A stretch of 37,031 nucleotides of DNA from Thiohalocapsa sp. ML1 (GTDB taxonomy: Bacteria; Pseudomonadota; Gammaproteobacteria; Chromatiales; Chromatiaceae). Where the stretch lies: contig NZ_JABX01000053.1 of the NCBI RefSeq assembly GCF_001469165.1, forward strand, positions 1-37,031, given 5' to 3'. This document shows positions 25,135 through 34,228 of this stretch, piece by piece. The notes under the pieces are model-generated. The model saw only the letters and a program-made list of their open reading frames with translations, was not told where the DNA came from and made no database searches. Positions within the stretch are counted from its first letter, which is position 1; each line of letters opens with the position of its first letter. The translations under genes and the position numbers were made by a program.

Positions 25135-27261
25135 GTGCACCCCGCGCCCGACCTGCCCGCCGATGCCGTCGCCATCCGCCGGCTGCGGCTGCGCGCCCGG
25201 ACCGGCGGCGAGGCGCGGGTCCGGCAAGCGCTGGCCGCGGCCACCTGGCCGCTGCCGCCCGCAGGCGCCTGGGTGATTCTGCGCGCGGTGCGGGCGCAGG
25301 TCAGCGGGTCGGCCAATACACCGGGCGGTCTCGGTGCCGCGGCGGCGCGCGCGGTCGCGGTAGAGATCGCCGCGGCCGTGGACCTGGCCAGCCCCGGCGC
25401 CGCCGCGGCCAACGCCGTCTACGCCACCGATCGGGTCACGCTGGTCGCCCTCCTCGCGCGCGACCTGGCCACCGGACAGGCCGCTGCGCGGTGGTACTGG
25501 CGGGCTTGGTCGGCGCTGCTCGCGCGCCCGGCGGGTGGGGCCATCGCCGAACTGCTCGGCGAGCGCCCCGCGGACCTGGCGGCGATCACCGCACGACTGG
25601 CGGACCTGGGCGCGCTGGCGCCGGTCTGGCGGCGGCTCGCGCCGGACGATGCCCTGGCGGTGCTCGGGCGGCTCGCCGAGGCGCTGCGTCTCGCACTGCC
25701 GCCGCCACCGGTCGTCGGTGCGGCGACTGGCGCGCCGACCGGCGGGGTGCTGCCGTCGGCGCCGCCTGCGGCCCCGCCTTCGGCACTGGTCAGGCGCTGG
25801 CGCGGGGTGCTCGCGGATTGGCCGGCGACCGACCCGCGCCGGCACCTCGCCGCGGTGCTGGTGACGCTGGAGTGGCGCCCGCTGTGGCTGACCGGCCTTG
25901 AGCACGGGGAAGGTCCTGGTGCCGGGTCGCAGACAGCGGGGCAGGCGGCGCGGCTCGCGACCGTCGGCGCGGTCCTGGCCGGCGCTGGACCGGCGGCGGA
26001 TGCCGACCCACGGCATCCAGCGCGAGCGGGCAACACAGGTCAGGCTACCGACCCGTTCGACGGCCCGCCGCCCGCGCCAGACGCCTGGCCGCGAACCCCG
26101 ACCACGAGTGGACGCCTGGTGCCCGGTGCGGCAAACCCCGCTGGTGCCGACGCGGGGGAGCTCGCCCGCCCGCGCTCGCCGGTGCCCGGTCTGCACGTGC
26201 TCGCCCCGCTGCCGCCGGGCGCCGGGCCGGCGGGGCCGTTCAATCCGGCAGCCGGCGCTGATCCGGCGGCGGGCCGGGCTGCGGACTCGGGCTCGGCGAC
26301 GACCGACAGCGGCGCCGCATCCGGGTTGACGGACGCTGCCGCGAGCGCCCGATCGGTACCGACGGTCGCAAAGGCGGGGGCGGACCTCTGGCGACTGCGC
26401 GTCGCCGCCGCAGGTGGCGCTGGTGGCGGGCGGCACGGATCGATGCCGCCAGCCGCAGACAATGCCGCCAACGCGGCTACCGGTTCGGCGTCCGGAGATG
26501 CTCCCGTCGCCCGCCACGCGGCAGCCGCCGCAGGCGCCCCGGACGCGCTGTCATCGTCCGTTGCGGTCGCGCCTTCGGTCGGGCTCGGGGCCGAGGCCGG
26601 CGTGAACGTGGCCTGGGACTGCGTAACTGACGAAGGCGGGCTGTTCTATCTGATCAACTTCCTCGCCCGACCCGAGGCGCAGGCGCTGCTACGCGGGGCC
26701 GGTGCGGGTGATCGGTTCGCCGGGGACGGCTGGGGTTGGCTGCTCGCGCTAGGGCACGGACTCGGCCTGGCGCCGACCGGCGCGCTCGCGCGCTTCCTCG
26801 CCGAGCGCAGCGCAGCGACCGACCCCGAGCGCTGGGCCGACGCCACGCTGAGGCCGCTCATCACCGCGCTGGACGCCCTCGGGGCGCGGCTCTATGGTCG
26901 CCCGGTCCCGGAGGACGTGCCCGACCCGGTCCACGACTCGTCCGGCCAAACCGGCGGTCCGGTCGCGATGGGTGCCGCGCCCACAAGGACCGCCTCGCTC
27001 GCCCGGCCACGACGCCCGCCGGACCAGCCCGCGCCGGATGTGGCCAGCACAAGCGAGCCCGGCCTGTGGAGCCCGCAGCTACTCGCGGTGCCCGCCGTCG
27101 TGCGCCACACCCCAAGCCATCTGGACGTGATCTACCCGCTCGCCGCCGTGCGGCTCGCAGTGCGTCAGGTCGCGCTCGATGTCAATCCCGGCTGGGTGCC
27201 ATGGCTCGGGCGCGTCGTCACGCTGCACTACCGCGACCCCTGGCCGGGCGGTGGCCCATGA
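25135..27261 (+). CDS. Unassigned 708-residue Ala/Pro-rich eCIS protein
   Basis: It starts at a GTG at 25135. Three parts are visible: an N-terminal helical domain of ~220 residues (IRRLRLRARTGGEARVRQALAA, WVILRAVRAQVSG); a long low-complexity Ala/Gly/Pro/Asp linker ~220-480; and a C-terminal domain with CVTDEGGLFYLINFLARPEAQALL near residue 495, GDGWGWLLALGHGLGL near 525, and a closing THLDVIYPLAAVRLAVRQVALDVNPGWVPWLGRVVTLHY. The closing block is the most conserved-looking part and ends in aromatic strands. It directly precedes the ATPase gene, separated by the palindromic repeat array, so it may partner the ATPase. I know no function. Confidence 0.68.
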   Translation: MHPAPDLPADAVAIRRLRLRARTGGEARVRQALAAATWPLPPAGAWVILRAVRAQVSGSANTPGGLGAAAARAVAVEIAAAVDLASPGAAAANAVYATDRVTLVALLARDLATGQAAARWYWRAWSALLARPAGGAIAELLGERPADLAAITARLADLGALAPVWRRLAPDDALAVLGRLAEALRLALPPPPVVGAATGAPTGGVLPSAPPAAPPSALVRRWRGVLADWPATDPRRHLAAVLVTLEWRPLWLTGLEHGEGPGAGSQTAGQAARLATVGAVLAGAGPAADADPRHPARAGNTGQATDPFDGPPPAPDAWPRTPTTSGRLVPGAANPAGADAGELARPRSPVPGLHVLAPLPPGAGPAGPFNPAAGADPAAGRAADSGSATTDSGAASGLTDAAASARSVPTVAKAGADLWRLRVAAAGGAGGGRHGSMPPAADNAANAATGSASGDAPVARHAAAAAGAPDALSSSVAVAPSVGLGAEAGVNVAWDCVTDEGGLFYLINFLARPEAQALLRGAGAGDRFAGDGWGWLLALGHGLGLAPTGALARFLAERSAATDPERWADATLRPLITALDALGARLYGRPVPEDVPDPVHDSSGQTGGPVAMGAAPTRTASLARPRRPPDQPAPDVASTSEPGLWSPQLLAVPAVVRHTPSHLDVIYPLAAVRLAVRQVALDVNPGWVPWLGRVVTLHYRDPWPGGGP

Positions 27262-27266
27262 GACCC

Positions 27267-27405
27267 TGGGAGCGCCGGCTTCAGCCGGCCCTGGGACCGC
27301 CGGCTTCAGCCGGCCCTGGGACCGTCGGCTTCAGCCGGCCACCGGGAGCGCCGGCTTTCAGCCGGCCCTGGGACCGTCGGCTTCAGCCGGCCACCGGGAG
27401 CGCCG
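27267..27405 (+). repeat. Tandem palindromic repeat array before the ATPase gene
   Basis: Five full units and one partial unit of 25-27 bases, with starts near 27267, 27292, 27317, 27344, 27369 and 27396. Each carries a self-complementary core GCCGGCTTCAGCCGGC with a 4-base loop, preceded by TGGGAGC or TGGGACC. Some units vary by one base (GTCGGC, or an added T in the loop). The form is like REP-type dispersed palindromes. Transcribed, it would give a row of small hairpins between two genes of the cluster. The gap 27262-27436 holds little else. Confidence 0.88.
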
Positions 27406-27436
27406 CCCTTCGCACCAGCGCCGGTCGGAGCGCGCC

Positions 27437-29473
27437 GTGAGCAACCCGACCACCACCAACGCCTGGGTCGGGACCCTGGTCCGCCACGGGCTCGCGACCT
27501 TTGCCGCCGATGTCCTCGACGCCGCCGACCCGCTGCCCGCGGCCCTGCGCGCCGAGGCCGCCGGGCTCGGTGCCGCCGGCCTGCCGACCGCCTGGCCGGA
27601 CCTGCTGGAGGTCCTGGCCGACGCCTGGCCACTCACCGAGGGCCGGCTCGGCGCGCTAATCGCGGACCTGGACCTGGACCCGCCGCAGGTCTTCGTGCTC
27701 GGCCTGGCTGGGGTCGTCGAGACCTCGCATCTGGTCGGCCTCATGCTCGCCCGGTTGCAGGCACCGGCGGTACAGGCGCGCCCGACCCTGCACCTGACCG
27801 CGGCCCTGGCCGGCGCGCTGTTCGGCGCGGACGCGGGGGCCCTGTCCGGGCTCCTGGCCCATCCGCTGCTGCGCGCCGGGGTACTGCGGCTGGAGGGCGA
27901 GGGGCCGCAGCCGCTCGCGGCGCTGCGCCTGCCGCCGCCGTTCTGGGCGGTGCTCAGTGGCGACGAGGCGCCCTGGCCCGGTTGCACGCGGCTCCCGCTC
28001 GCCGGCGCCGCCCTGCTGCCGCAGCGCCTGACGAACGACCTGCCGAAGCTCGCGGCGCTGCTCGGCAGCGGGAGTGGCGCCGACGGTGGGGCAGGCGGCG
28101 GGGCCGACCCAACGCCGGGCGGTGTCGACGCCACCGGCCTGGTGCTGCGCGGCACCCCCGGCAGTGGCCGCAGCGCGGTTGCAGCGGCACTGGCGGCGCG
28201 GCTCGGGCGCACCGCGCTGGCGGTGCCGTTGGCGCTGTGGGAGCAGGAGCCCGCGCTGGCGCTGGCTTGCCGCTATGCCGGTTGGCTGCCGGTGCTGCGC
28301 CCGACGCTGCGTCCCGGCGAACTGTGGTCGGTGCCGGGGCACGCCGACCTACCGACCCCGGTCGTGGTGCTGGTCGGCATCGACGGGGCGGTGGCCGGGG
28401 CCGGACTGGTGGAACTGGACCTGCCGCCGCTGCCGGAGCCGGAGCGCCGCGCGTTGTGGACGGCGCGGCTCGGGGACGCCGCGGTCGGCGCGGTCGCCGC
28501 GCACGCGCTGCTGGCCGGGCCGGTCATCGACGGGCTTGCCCGCCGCGCGCGGTTACTCGCGGCGCGGGCCGGGCGGGCGGTGACGCTGGCCGATCTCGCC
28601 GAGGCGCGCGCGCTGCTCGGCGCCGAGCGCCTGCGGCTGCTGGCGCAGCCGGTGCCGCGGCGGGTGAGCGCCGAGGCGCTGGTGCTGGCGCCGGCCCTGA
28701 CCGCCGACCTGGACGCGGTGCTGCGTCGCTGCCGACGCCGGGAGGCGCTCTGGCACGACCTCGGCGCCACGCTCAGCGCCACCGCGAGCCCGGGCGTGCG
28801 CGTGCTGCTGGTCGGCGAGAGCGGCACCGGCAAGACGCTCGCCGCGAGCTATCTGGCCACCGCGCTCGGCGCGCCGCTGTACCGGGTCGATCTGGCTGCG
28901 GTGATGAACAAGTACATCGGCGAGTCCGAGAAGAACTTAGGCGCGCTGCTGGACGAGGCCGCCGCGCACGATGTGGTGCTGCTGTTCGATGAGGCGGACT
29001 CGCTGTTCGGGCGGCGCTCGGAGCGCAAGGAGACCGGCGAGCGCTACGCCAACATGCTGACCAACTTCCTGCTGACCCGCATCGAGAACCATCCGGGGCT
29101 GGCAGTGCTGACCAGCAACAGCCGCGAGCGCATCGACCCGGCCTTCAACCGCCGGCTCGATCTGATCCTGGAGGTGCCGCTGCCCGGCTTCGATGAACGC
29201 CTGCGGCTTTGGCATTCCCACCTCGGCGCGCGCGCGCCGGCGGCGTCCCTGTGCCGGACCCTGGCGGCACATTGCGAACTCGCCGGTGGCGCGATCCGCA
29301 ACGTGGTGCTGACCGCGGCGACGCTGACCGACGCGGCCGACGGACCGCTCGATCCGGTCGCGTTGATGACGGCGCTGCGCCTGGAGTACCGCAAGGCCGG
29401 TCGCGCCCCGCCGACCGCGCTGACGCGCCTGGCCGCGGTCGGCGATCCGCCGCCCGACGGGGGCACGCCGTGA
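27437..29473 (+). CDS. AAA+ ATPase (Pvc15-like)
   Basis: A 678-residue protein with the start set at the GTG at 27437, after the repeat array. The C-terminal AAA+ domain is intact: Walker A GESGTGKT at residues 460-467, Walker B VLLLFDEADSLFG with D518/E519, a sensor-1 Asn near 561 in LTSNSRERIDPAF, and arginine-finger candidates in NRRLD. An N-terminal ATPase-like half contains a degenerate Walker A, GTPGSGRS at 239-246, with Arg in place of the catalytic Lys, and lacks a clear Walker B. This arrangement is that of the eCIS ATPases thought to help assembly or load effectors. Its stop overlaps the effector start by four bases, which ties it directly to the payload. Confidence 0.94.
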   Translation: MSNPTTTNAWVGTLVRHGLATFAADVLDAADPLPAALRAEAAGLGAAGLPTAWPDLLEVLADAWPLTEGRLGALIADLDLDPPQVFVLGLAGVVETSHLVGLMLARLQAPAVQARPTLHLTAALAGALFGADAGALSGLLAHPLLRAGVLRLEGEGPQPLAALRLPPPFWAVLSGDEAPWPGCTRLPLAGAALLPQRLTNDLPKLAALLGSGSGADGGAGGGADPTPGGVDATGLVLRGTPGSGRSAVAAALAARLGRTALAVPLALWEQEPALALACRYAGWLPVLRPTLRPGELWSVPGHADLPTPVVVLVGIDGAVAGAGLVELDLPPLPEPERRALWTARLGDAAVGAVAAHALLAGPVIDGLARRARLLAARAGRAVTLADLAEARALLGAERLRLLAQPVPRRVSAEALVLAPALTADLDAVLRRCRRREALWHDLGATLSATASPGVRVLLVGESGTGKTLAASYLATALGAPLYRVDLAAVMNKYIGESEKNLGALLDEAAAHDVVLLFDEADSLFGRRSERKETGERYANMLTNFLLTRIENHPGLAVLTSNSRERIDPAFNRRLDLILEVPLPGFDERLRLWHSHLGARAPAASLCRTLAAHCELAGGAIRNVVLTAATLTDAADGPLDPVALMTALRLEYRKAGRAPPTALTRLAAVGDPPPDGGTP

Positions 29474-32400
29474 GCCAGGCCGCCGCCGTTAGCCCCGGTG
29501 CCCGCGGCGAGGCCGGCAAGGCCCGCGCGGCCCCGGCGCCCGCGCGCCCTGCGGCAGCCCTAAGCACGTCGACCGCGCTAGCGGTGCCGGCCTATCTGCA
29601 GGCGCGTTTCAACGCCGGGGCGCCGGTGGTTCAACGGGCGCCGGACCCGGCAGTGCCGGAGGAGGAAGCGCTGCCAGCGGAGCCGGGCCTACAGGCCAAG
29701 GTTGCGATCGGTCCGCCGGACGACCCCTACGAGCGCGACGCCGACGCCGTGGCCGTGCAGGTGCAGCGCCGTGCCGCGGCGCCGGTCGCGGTGCAACAGG
29801 CGCCGCTGCCGGAGCAGGAGCCGCTGGCGGTGCAACGGCTGGCGCTGGCGGACAAAGAACCCCTGCCGGTGCAACGGCTGGCGCTGCCGGAGGAAACGTC
29901 CTTGCCAGTCCAGCGCAAGGCGGGCGCCGCGTGCCCGACCTGCGCGGCGTCGGACGATCGCTTGCAGGCGAAGCCAGCCGGGGAGGGCGGTGCCGCGGCG
30001 GCGATCGCGCCCGGACCGCGGGCCGCTCCGGCGCTGCATCGGGCGCTCGCGCAGCCAGGCCCAGGGGCGCCACTGGCGCCGTCGATCCGCGGGCCGATCG
30101 AGCCGGTCCTGGGCGCCGACCTGGGCGGCGTGCGCGTCCACGCCGATGCTGGCGCGGCCGCGGCCACGCGCGCGATCCAGGCGCGCGCCTTCACGCATGG
30201 CGAACACATCTGGCTCGGCCCGGGCGAGAGCGCGCACGACCTCGGCCTGATGGCCCACGAGTCCACCCATGTCGTCCAGCAGGGGGCCGCCGGGGCGCCC
30301 CGTCCGAGCGGAGAGGCGGGCGGCGGCGGCGGCGCGGCGGGACGCGTTGCAGGGGGCAGCGTTTCCGCCCCGGCTGCGGAGGGCGGAGGCGCCACCGGCG
30401 ACGGCCTTCTCATGCCCGAGCCACGGGAGGGCCTGAGCGCGGTCGACCACGCGCGACTGGCCGAGGTCGGAGCGGCCGCGGAGGGTGCCGCCGAGGCCTA
30501 CCAAACGCTTCCCCCGGCCGAGCAGGGCGTTGCGCAGGCCCAGGGCGCGGTCACCGTCCCTGCCGAGGAGACCGCGGCCCGCGCCGAGGCGGCCCTGGCC
30601 GCGGAACTCGGTGCCCGGCCCGAGCCGAGCGCGGAGATCGAGGCGCTGTGCGCGCGCATCCTGGAGGTCATCCACAGCCGCCAGCCCCCGGACGAGGCGT
30701 CCCTGATCGAGAGCGACCCGCAGGAGGAGGCCGAGGCTGCCGGCGCCATCCTCGAAGGCGCGGTGGAGGGCGACGCGGAACGCGTCTCCGGGGACTACGC
30801 CGCCCTCGGCGAGGAGCCCCCGGCGATGCAGGCCCCTGCGCCGGAGTCCATCGAGGCCCCGCCCGAATCCGTGGACGCCCCGGCTATCGGCGCAGCGGGG
30901 GCGGCCCCCGATCCTATCGAGGTCGAGGGTGCGCTGGACGCGGACGTCGAGGCCAACGCGGAGCGCATCCGCGAGGCGGGGATGGAGAGCGAGCCGGCCC
31001 AAGAGGCCGCACGGACCGGCGAGGGCCCCATCGCCGAGGCCATGGAGGCGCAAGGCGAGCTGACCGAGACTGCCGCCCGCGACCCCGCCGAGGTCATGGC
31101 CGAGCAGGCTGCCGCCAGCGAATCCGCCGCATCGGACATGGCGGCGCTCCAGGCGCGCGCGTTGGAGTCCTTACAGACCGGTCGCAGCGGCACCATCGGG
31201 GGGGTCGGCGGCCAGCAGCAGGCCATGGTAGGCAGCGAGGAGCAGATGCGCGCCCAGGTCTCGGCCCAGGCCCAGCGCATCTTCGACAGTGCCCGTGAGC
31301 AAGTGGAGGGCCTGCTGGAGCCGCTGCCGGATCTTGCCATGCGCCGCTGGCAGACCGGCGTGCAGGTAGTGTCCACCCGCTTCGATAACGACCTCGCCGA
31401 GGTACAGCGCTGGCTCGACGAGCGCTACTCGGGGGTGGGTGGTGCCCTCACCGAGCTCGCCGATGACTTCTTTGGTAAACCCGCGTGGGTCACCCAGGCC
31501 TACAACCGGGCGGAAGAGCGCTTCGCCGCGGGCGTGTGTGACCTGATCCGGGAGATATCCACCGAGGTCAACGGCATCATCGCGACCTGCGAGCGCCTCA
31601 TCGATGACGCGGACCGGGAAATCGCCACCCTCTTCGACGGTCTGCCCGAGAGCCTGCGGGACTGGGCCGAGGGCGAGCGCGCCCGCATGCAGGAAAGCCT
31701 GGACGGCCTCACCGCGCGCGCCCACGCCGCCCGGGACGACCTGACCAGCAACTTGACCCGGGAGGCGGCCTCCACGGTCCAGCAGGCGCGCGAGCGGGTG
31801 CAGGCCCTGCGCGAGGCGGCCAAGGGGCTGGTGGGGCGCATCGCCGACGCCGTCGCCGCCTTCGCCGAGGATCCGGCCAAGTTCATCATCGAGGGCCTGC
31901 TCAAGATCGTCGGCATCGCGCCATCGGCGTTCTGGGCGCTGGTCAACCGCATCGGTCAGGTCATCGAGGACATCGCCGATGACCCGGTGAACTTTGCCGA
32001 CAACCTGGCGCTGGCGTTGAAGCAGGGCTTCCAGCGTTTCTTCGACAACTTTGGCACCCACATCCTGGGCGGCTTCTTCGACTGGCTGTTCTCGGGCCTG
32101 GGTTCGGTGGGCGTGGAAATTCCGTCGGACTTCTCGCTCGGCAGCCTGATCACCTTCTTCCTGCAACTGATGGGCATCACCTGGGCACGGATTCGCCAGA
32201 TCCTCGCGCGCCACATCGGCGAGGAGAACGTCGCGCTGCTGGAGCGTGCCTATGAACTGATTGCGCTGCTGATGGAACAGGGCGTGGATGGCATCTTCGA
32301 GTTGATCAAGGAGCAGTTGAATCCGCAGACGCTGTTGGACGCGATCCTCAGCGCGGCCGTCGACCTGCTGATCGACATGCTGATCCGCGCCGTCACCCCG

Positions 32401-33609
32401 CAAGTCCTCCTGATGTTCATCCCCGGGGCAGTCATCATCCAGGCGATCCGCGTGATCTATAGGATACTCGCCTGGGTCTTCAACAACGCCGCCCGCATCT
32501 TCAGCCTGGTCGAGACGGTCGTGAACGGCGCCGCCGACCTGATCGCCGGCAACACCGCTGGCATGGCCACCGCGGTCGAAGCGGGGCTGGCGCGCTTGAT
32601 TGCGCCGGTCATTGATTTTCTCGCTGGCCTGCTGTACCTGGGCAACCTGCCCGACCAGATCGCGCGGGCCATCGGCGGGTTCCAGGACATGGTGCTTGCC
32701 GCGATCGAGCGGGTGGTCGGGGTCATCGCGCAGCGGGCTAGGGGGTTGCTGGGGGCGTTGGGCCTTGGTGGAGCGACCGATGCCCAGGCGCCGGACCCAT
32801 CGGATCATGATGCCCTGGCAACCCGCGCCAGGGATGAGATGCAGCAGCCCGAGCCGTCCGCAGATGATTACGGGTCGCTGCGGGTTGCGAAGGAGGCGCA
32901 GGCCCGCGACATCGAGTCCCGTTATTCGCGTGGGCTTGAGTCGGGCATCGGGCTGCGTGTGATCTTTGTCGCCGCCAGTGCGGATGCCGGGGACAGCGAC
33001 CTCGACTTCACGATCGAGATTGCCCCTAACACCACCACTAAGGCCGGCAGCGTGGCGGTTGGTCCCCATGACAACGACCTGGTTAATATCGACTCATTTG
33101 GTAGAAGGCCGAAGTTCCGGTCCAGCACCCGTGAAGAGCTACCGGTGGAGTCGGGGGAGCATCGCCGGCACATCGGCGCCTGGGAGGCGATGCACGTGCG
33201 TCTCAAACAGGTGCTGAACGGCAAGACCGTCGCGCAGGCGGCGGCGCTGCTCGAAAGGATGGGCACCCTGCCACAGTCGTCCTATACTGTTGACCCGCGT
33301 GATGTGAATGGCGTGAAACAGGCAGGCTACCGCTACCTGCTCGACAAACACAACGATGAGTCCAATCTGTGGGTTGGAGAGGGCAGCGAGAACAGCTCCC
33401 TCGGGTCGCGATCGCGGTGGGCACGGGTACGCGCGAGGGATGCGGTGGAGCGCTGCGATCGGGCCGCTTTCGATGCGAATATCGCCGAGTTGGAGGTCAC
33501 CTGGCATGATCCCGACCCGAGCGGCGAGAAGGCTGGGTTCCGGAACGAGGTCATCATGGCGATTCGCGTGTTGCGACGCGAGTTCAATACCCGCTGCCCG
33601 AACGCCTGA
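29470..33609 (+). CDS. DUF4157 eCIS effector with variable C-terminal toxin-like domain
   Basis: A 1379-residue protein starting at the GTG at 29470, coupled to the ATPase. Order of parts: disordered N-terminus with repeated PLPVQRLALP-type motifs; a CPTC pair at 155/158 before LQAKP; the DUF4157 domain ~206-272 (PVLGADLGGVRVHADA, ARAFTHGEHIWLG, and HESTHVVQQ with HExxH at 263-267); an acidic Ala/Glu tract ~300-560; a helical coiled region ~600-790; a long hydrophobic, amphipathic region ~800-1095 (FIPGAVIIQAIRVIYRILAWVFN); and a C-terminal domain ~1130-1379. The last contains HRRHIGAW at 1231-1238 and NLWVGEGSENSSLGSR near 1299. DUF4157 is the common eCIS payload marker. The C-terminal domain is probably the toxin; its activity is not assigned. 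Confidence 0.88.
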   Translation: MSQAAAVSPGARGEAGKARAAPAPARPAAALSTSTALAVPAYLQARFNAGAPVVQRAPDPAVPEEEALPAEPGLQAKVAIGPPDDPYERDADAVAVQVQRRAAAPVAVQQAPLPEQEPLAVQRLALADKEPLPVQRLALPEETSLPVQRKAGAACPTCAASDDRLQAKPAGEGGAAAAIAPGPRAAPALHRALAQPGPGAPLAPSIRGPIEPVLGADLGGVRVHADAGAAAATRAIQARAFTHGEHIWLGPGESAHDLGLMAHESTHVVQQGAAGAPRPSGEAGGGGGAAGRVAGGSVSAPAAEGGGATGDGLLMPEPREGLSAVDHARLAEVGAAAEGAAEAYQTLPPAEQGVAQAQGAVTVPAEETAARAEAALAAELGARPEPSAEIEALCARILEVIHSRQPPDEASLIESDPQEEAEAAGAILEGAVEGDAERVSGDYAALGEEPPAMQAPAPESIEAPPESVDAPAIGAAGAAPDPIEVEGALDADVEANAERIREAGMESEPAQEAARTGEGPIAEAMEAQGELTETAARDPAEVMAEQAAASESAASDMAALQARALESLQTGRSGTIGGVGGQQQAMVGSEEQMRAQVSAQAQRIFDSAREQVEGLLEPLPDLAMRRWQTGVQVVSTRFDNDLAEVQRWLDERYSGVGGALTELADDFFGKPAWVTQAYNRAEERFAAGVCDLIREISTEVNGIIATCERLIDDADREIATLFDGLPESLRDWAEGERARMQESLDGLTARAHAARDDLTSNLTREAASTVQQARERVQALREAAKGLVGRIADAVAAFAEDPAKFIIEGLLKIVGIAPSAFWALVNRIGQVIEDIADDPVNFADNLALALKQGFQRFFDNFGTHILGGFFDWLFSGLGSVGVEIPSDFSLGSLITFFLQLMGITWARIRQILARHIGEENVALLERAYELIALLMEQGVDGIFELIKEQLNPQTLLDAILSAAVDLLIDMLIRAVTPQVLLMFIPGAVIIQAIRVIYRILAWVFNNAARIFSLVETVVNGAADLIAGNTAGMATAVEAGLARLIAPVIDFLAGLLYLGNLPDQIARAIGGFQDMVLAAIERVVGVIAQRARGLLGALGLGGATDAQAPDPSDHDALATRARDEMQQPEPSADDYGSLRVAKEAQARDIESRYSRGLESGIGLRVIFVAASADAGDSDLDFTIEIAPNTTTKAGSVAVGPHDNDLVNIDSFGRRPKFRSSTREELPVESGEHRRHIGAWEAMHVRLKQVLNGKTVAQAAALLERMGTLPQSSYTVDPRDVNGVKQAGYRYLLDKHNDESNLWVGEGSENSSLGSRSRWARVRARDAVERCDRAAFDANIAELEVTWHDPDPSGEKAGFRNEVIMAIRVLRREFNTRCPNA

Positions 33610-33654
33610 CCCAGCACCGGGCATCCTGTCCAATGATCTTGCGGAGGCACTGAT

Positions 33655-34137
33655 ATGACTGATCGCGCTGCGGCCGGACGTGATGGCTACGAGACCTTGC
33701 GGGCCTACCTGCGCGGTACCAACTGGGCGGCCGCGGAGGAGCCCGAGCGGATGCTGTTCAGGGCCCGCACGGAACTGGACCTGTGTCCGGTCGAGTATTA
33801 CTTCCGGGTGCTCTTGGAACGTTGCGAATTTCTGTTTTACATCGTTCCCGAGATCGAGGTGCCCGAGCATCTGTTGCACGCTGTCGCCGAGTATGTCTGT
33901 CGTGTCAACAGCGGGATGCGAATCGGTAATTTCGAACTGGACTTCGGTAACCGACACCTGCGGTTCAAGAGCAGTGTGAACTTCACCGACACACGCCTGA
34001 CCGAGGCCCTGATCGCGGGCGCTGTGAAACCGGCCCTCACCGCATTCGACGAGTATTTCATCGGACTGGCACGAGTACTGGCCGGTGTGGCAACGCCAGC
34101 ACAGGCAATCAACGATATCGATTACGGCGTTCCATAG
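33655..34137 (+). CDS. YbjN-like protein, candidate effector chaperone or immunity protein
   Basis: A 160-residue protein with the YbjN-type pattern: PEYYFRVLLERCEF-like start of the fold (seen as CPVEYYFRVLLERCEFLFYIV), PEHLLHAVAEYVCRVNSGMRIGNFELDFGNRHLRFKSSV, then LTEALIAGAVKPALTAFDEYFIGLARVL. YbjN proteins share the class-I type III secretion chaperone fold. A GCGGAGG lies eight bases before the ATG. It stands 45 bases after the effector gene, and its base composition is more AT-rich than the upstream cluster, like the effector's last ~750 bases. This suggests the two moved together as a toxin cassette. Chaperone and immunity are both possible. Confidence 0.78.
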   Translation: MTDRAAAGRDGYETLRAYLRGTNWAAAEEPERMLFRARTELDLCPVEYYFRVLLERCEFLFYIVPEIEVPEHLLHAVAEYVCRVNSGMRIGNFELDFGNRHLRFKSSVNFTDTRLTEALIAGAVKPALTAFDEYFIGLARVLAGVATPAQAINDIDYGVP

Positions 34138-34210
34138 GCGTCACCCCGGTTTCCCGTCCGGTATCGATGGGGAATCAACGGCGGCGCGTATCGGGGTGAT
34201 TACTATCTAC

Positions 34211-34223
34211 TGACCAACGGTCA
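34211..34223 (+). promoter_or_regulatory. Candidate operator before the MNT/HEPN pair
   Basis: TGACC-AAC-GGTCA is a 13-base inverted repeat ending five bases before the MNT start, where a ribosome-binding site would normally be. The gap 34138-34228 also has TCACCCCG (34141-34148) facing CGGGGTGA (34192-34199). Toxin-antitoxin pairs are often autoregulated through such sites; here this is inference. Confidence 0.3.
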
Positions 34224-34228
34224 ATCGC

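Noticed and set aside
27267-27405. CRISPR-like array
   Set aside because: The units adjoin without unique spacers of constant length and no cas gene is present; it is a tandem palindromic repeat.
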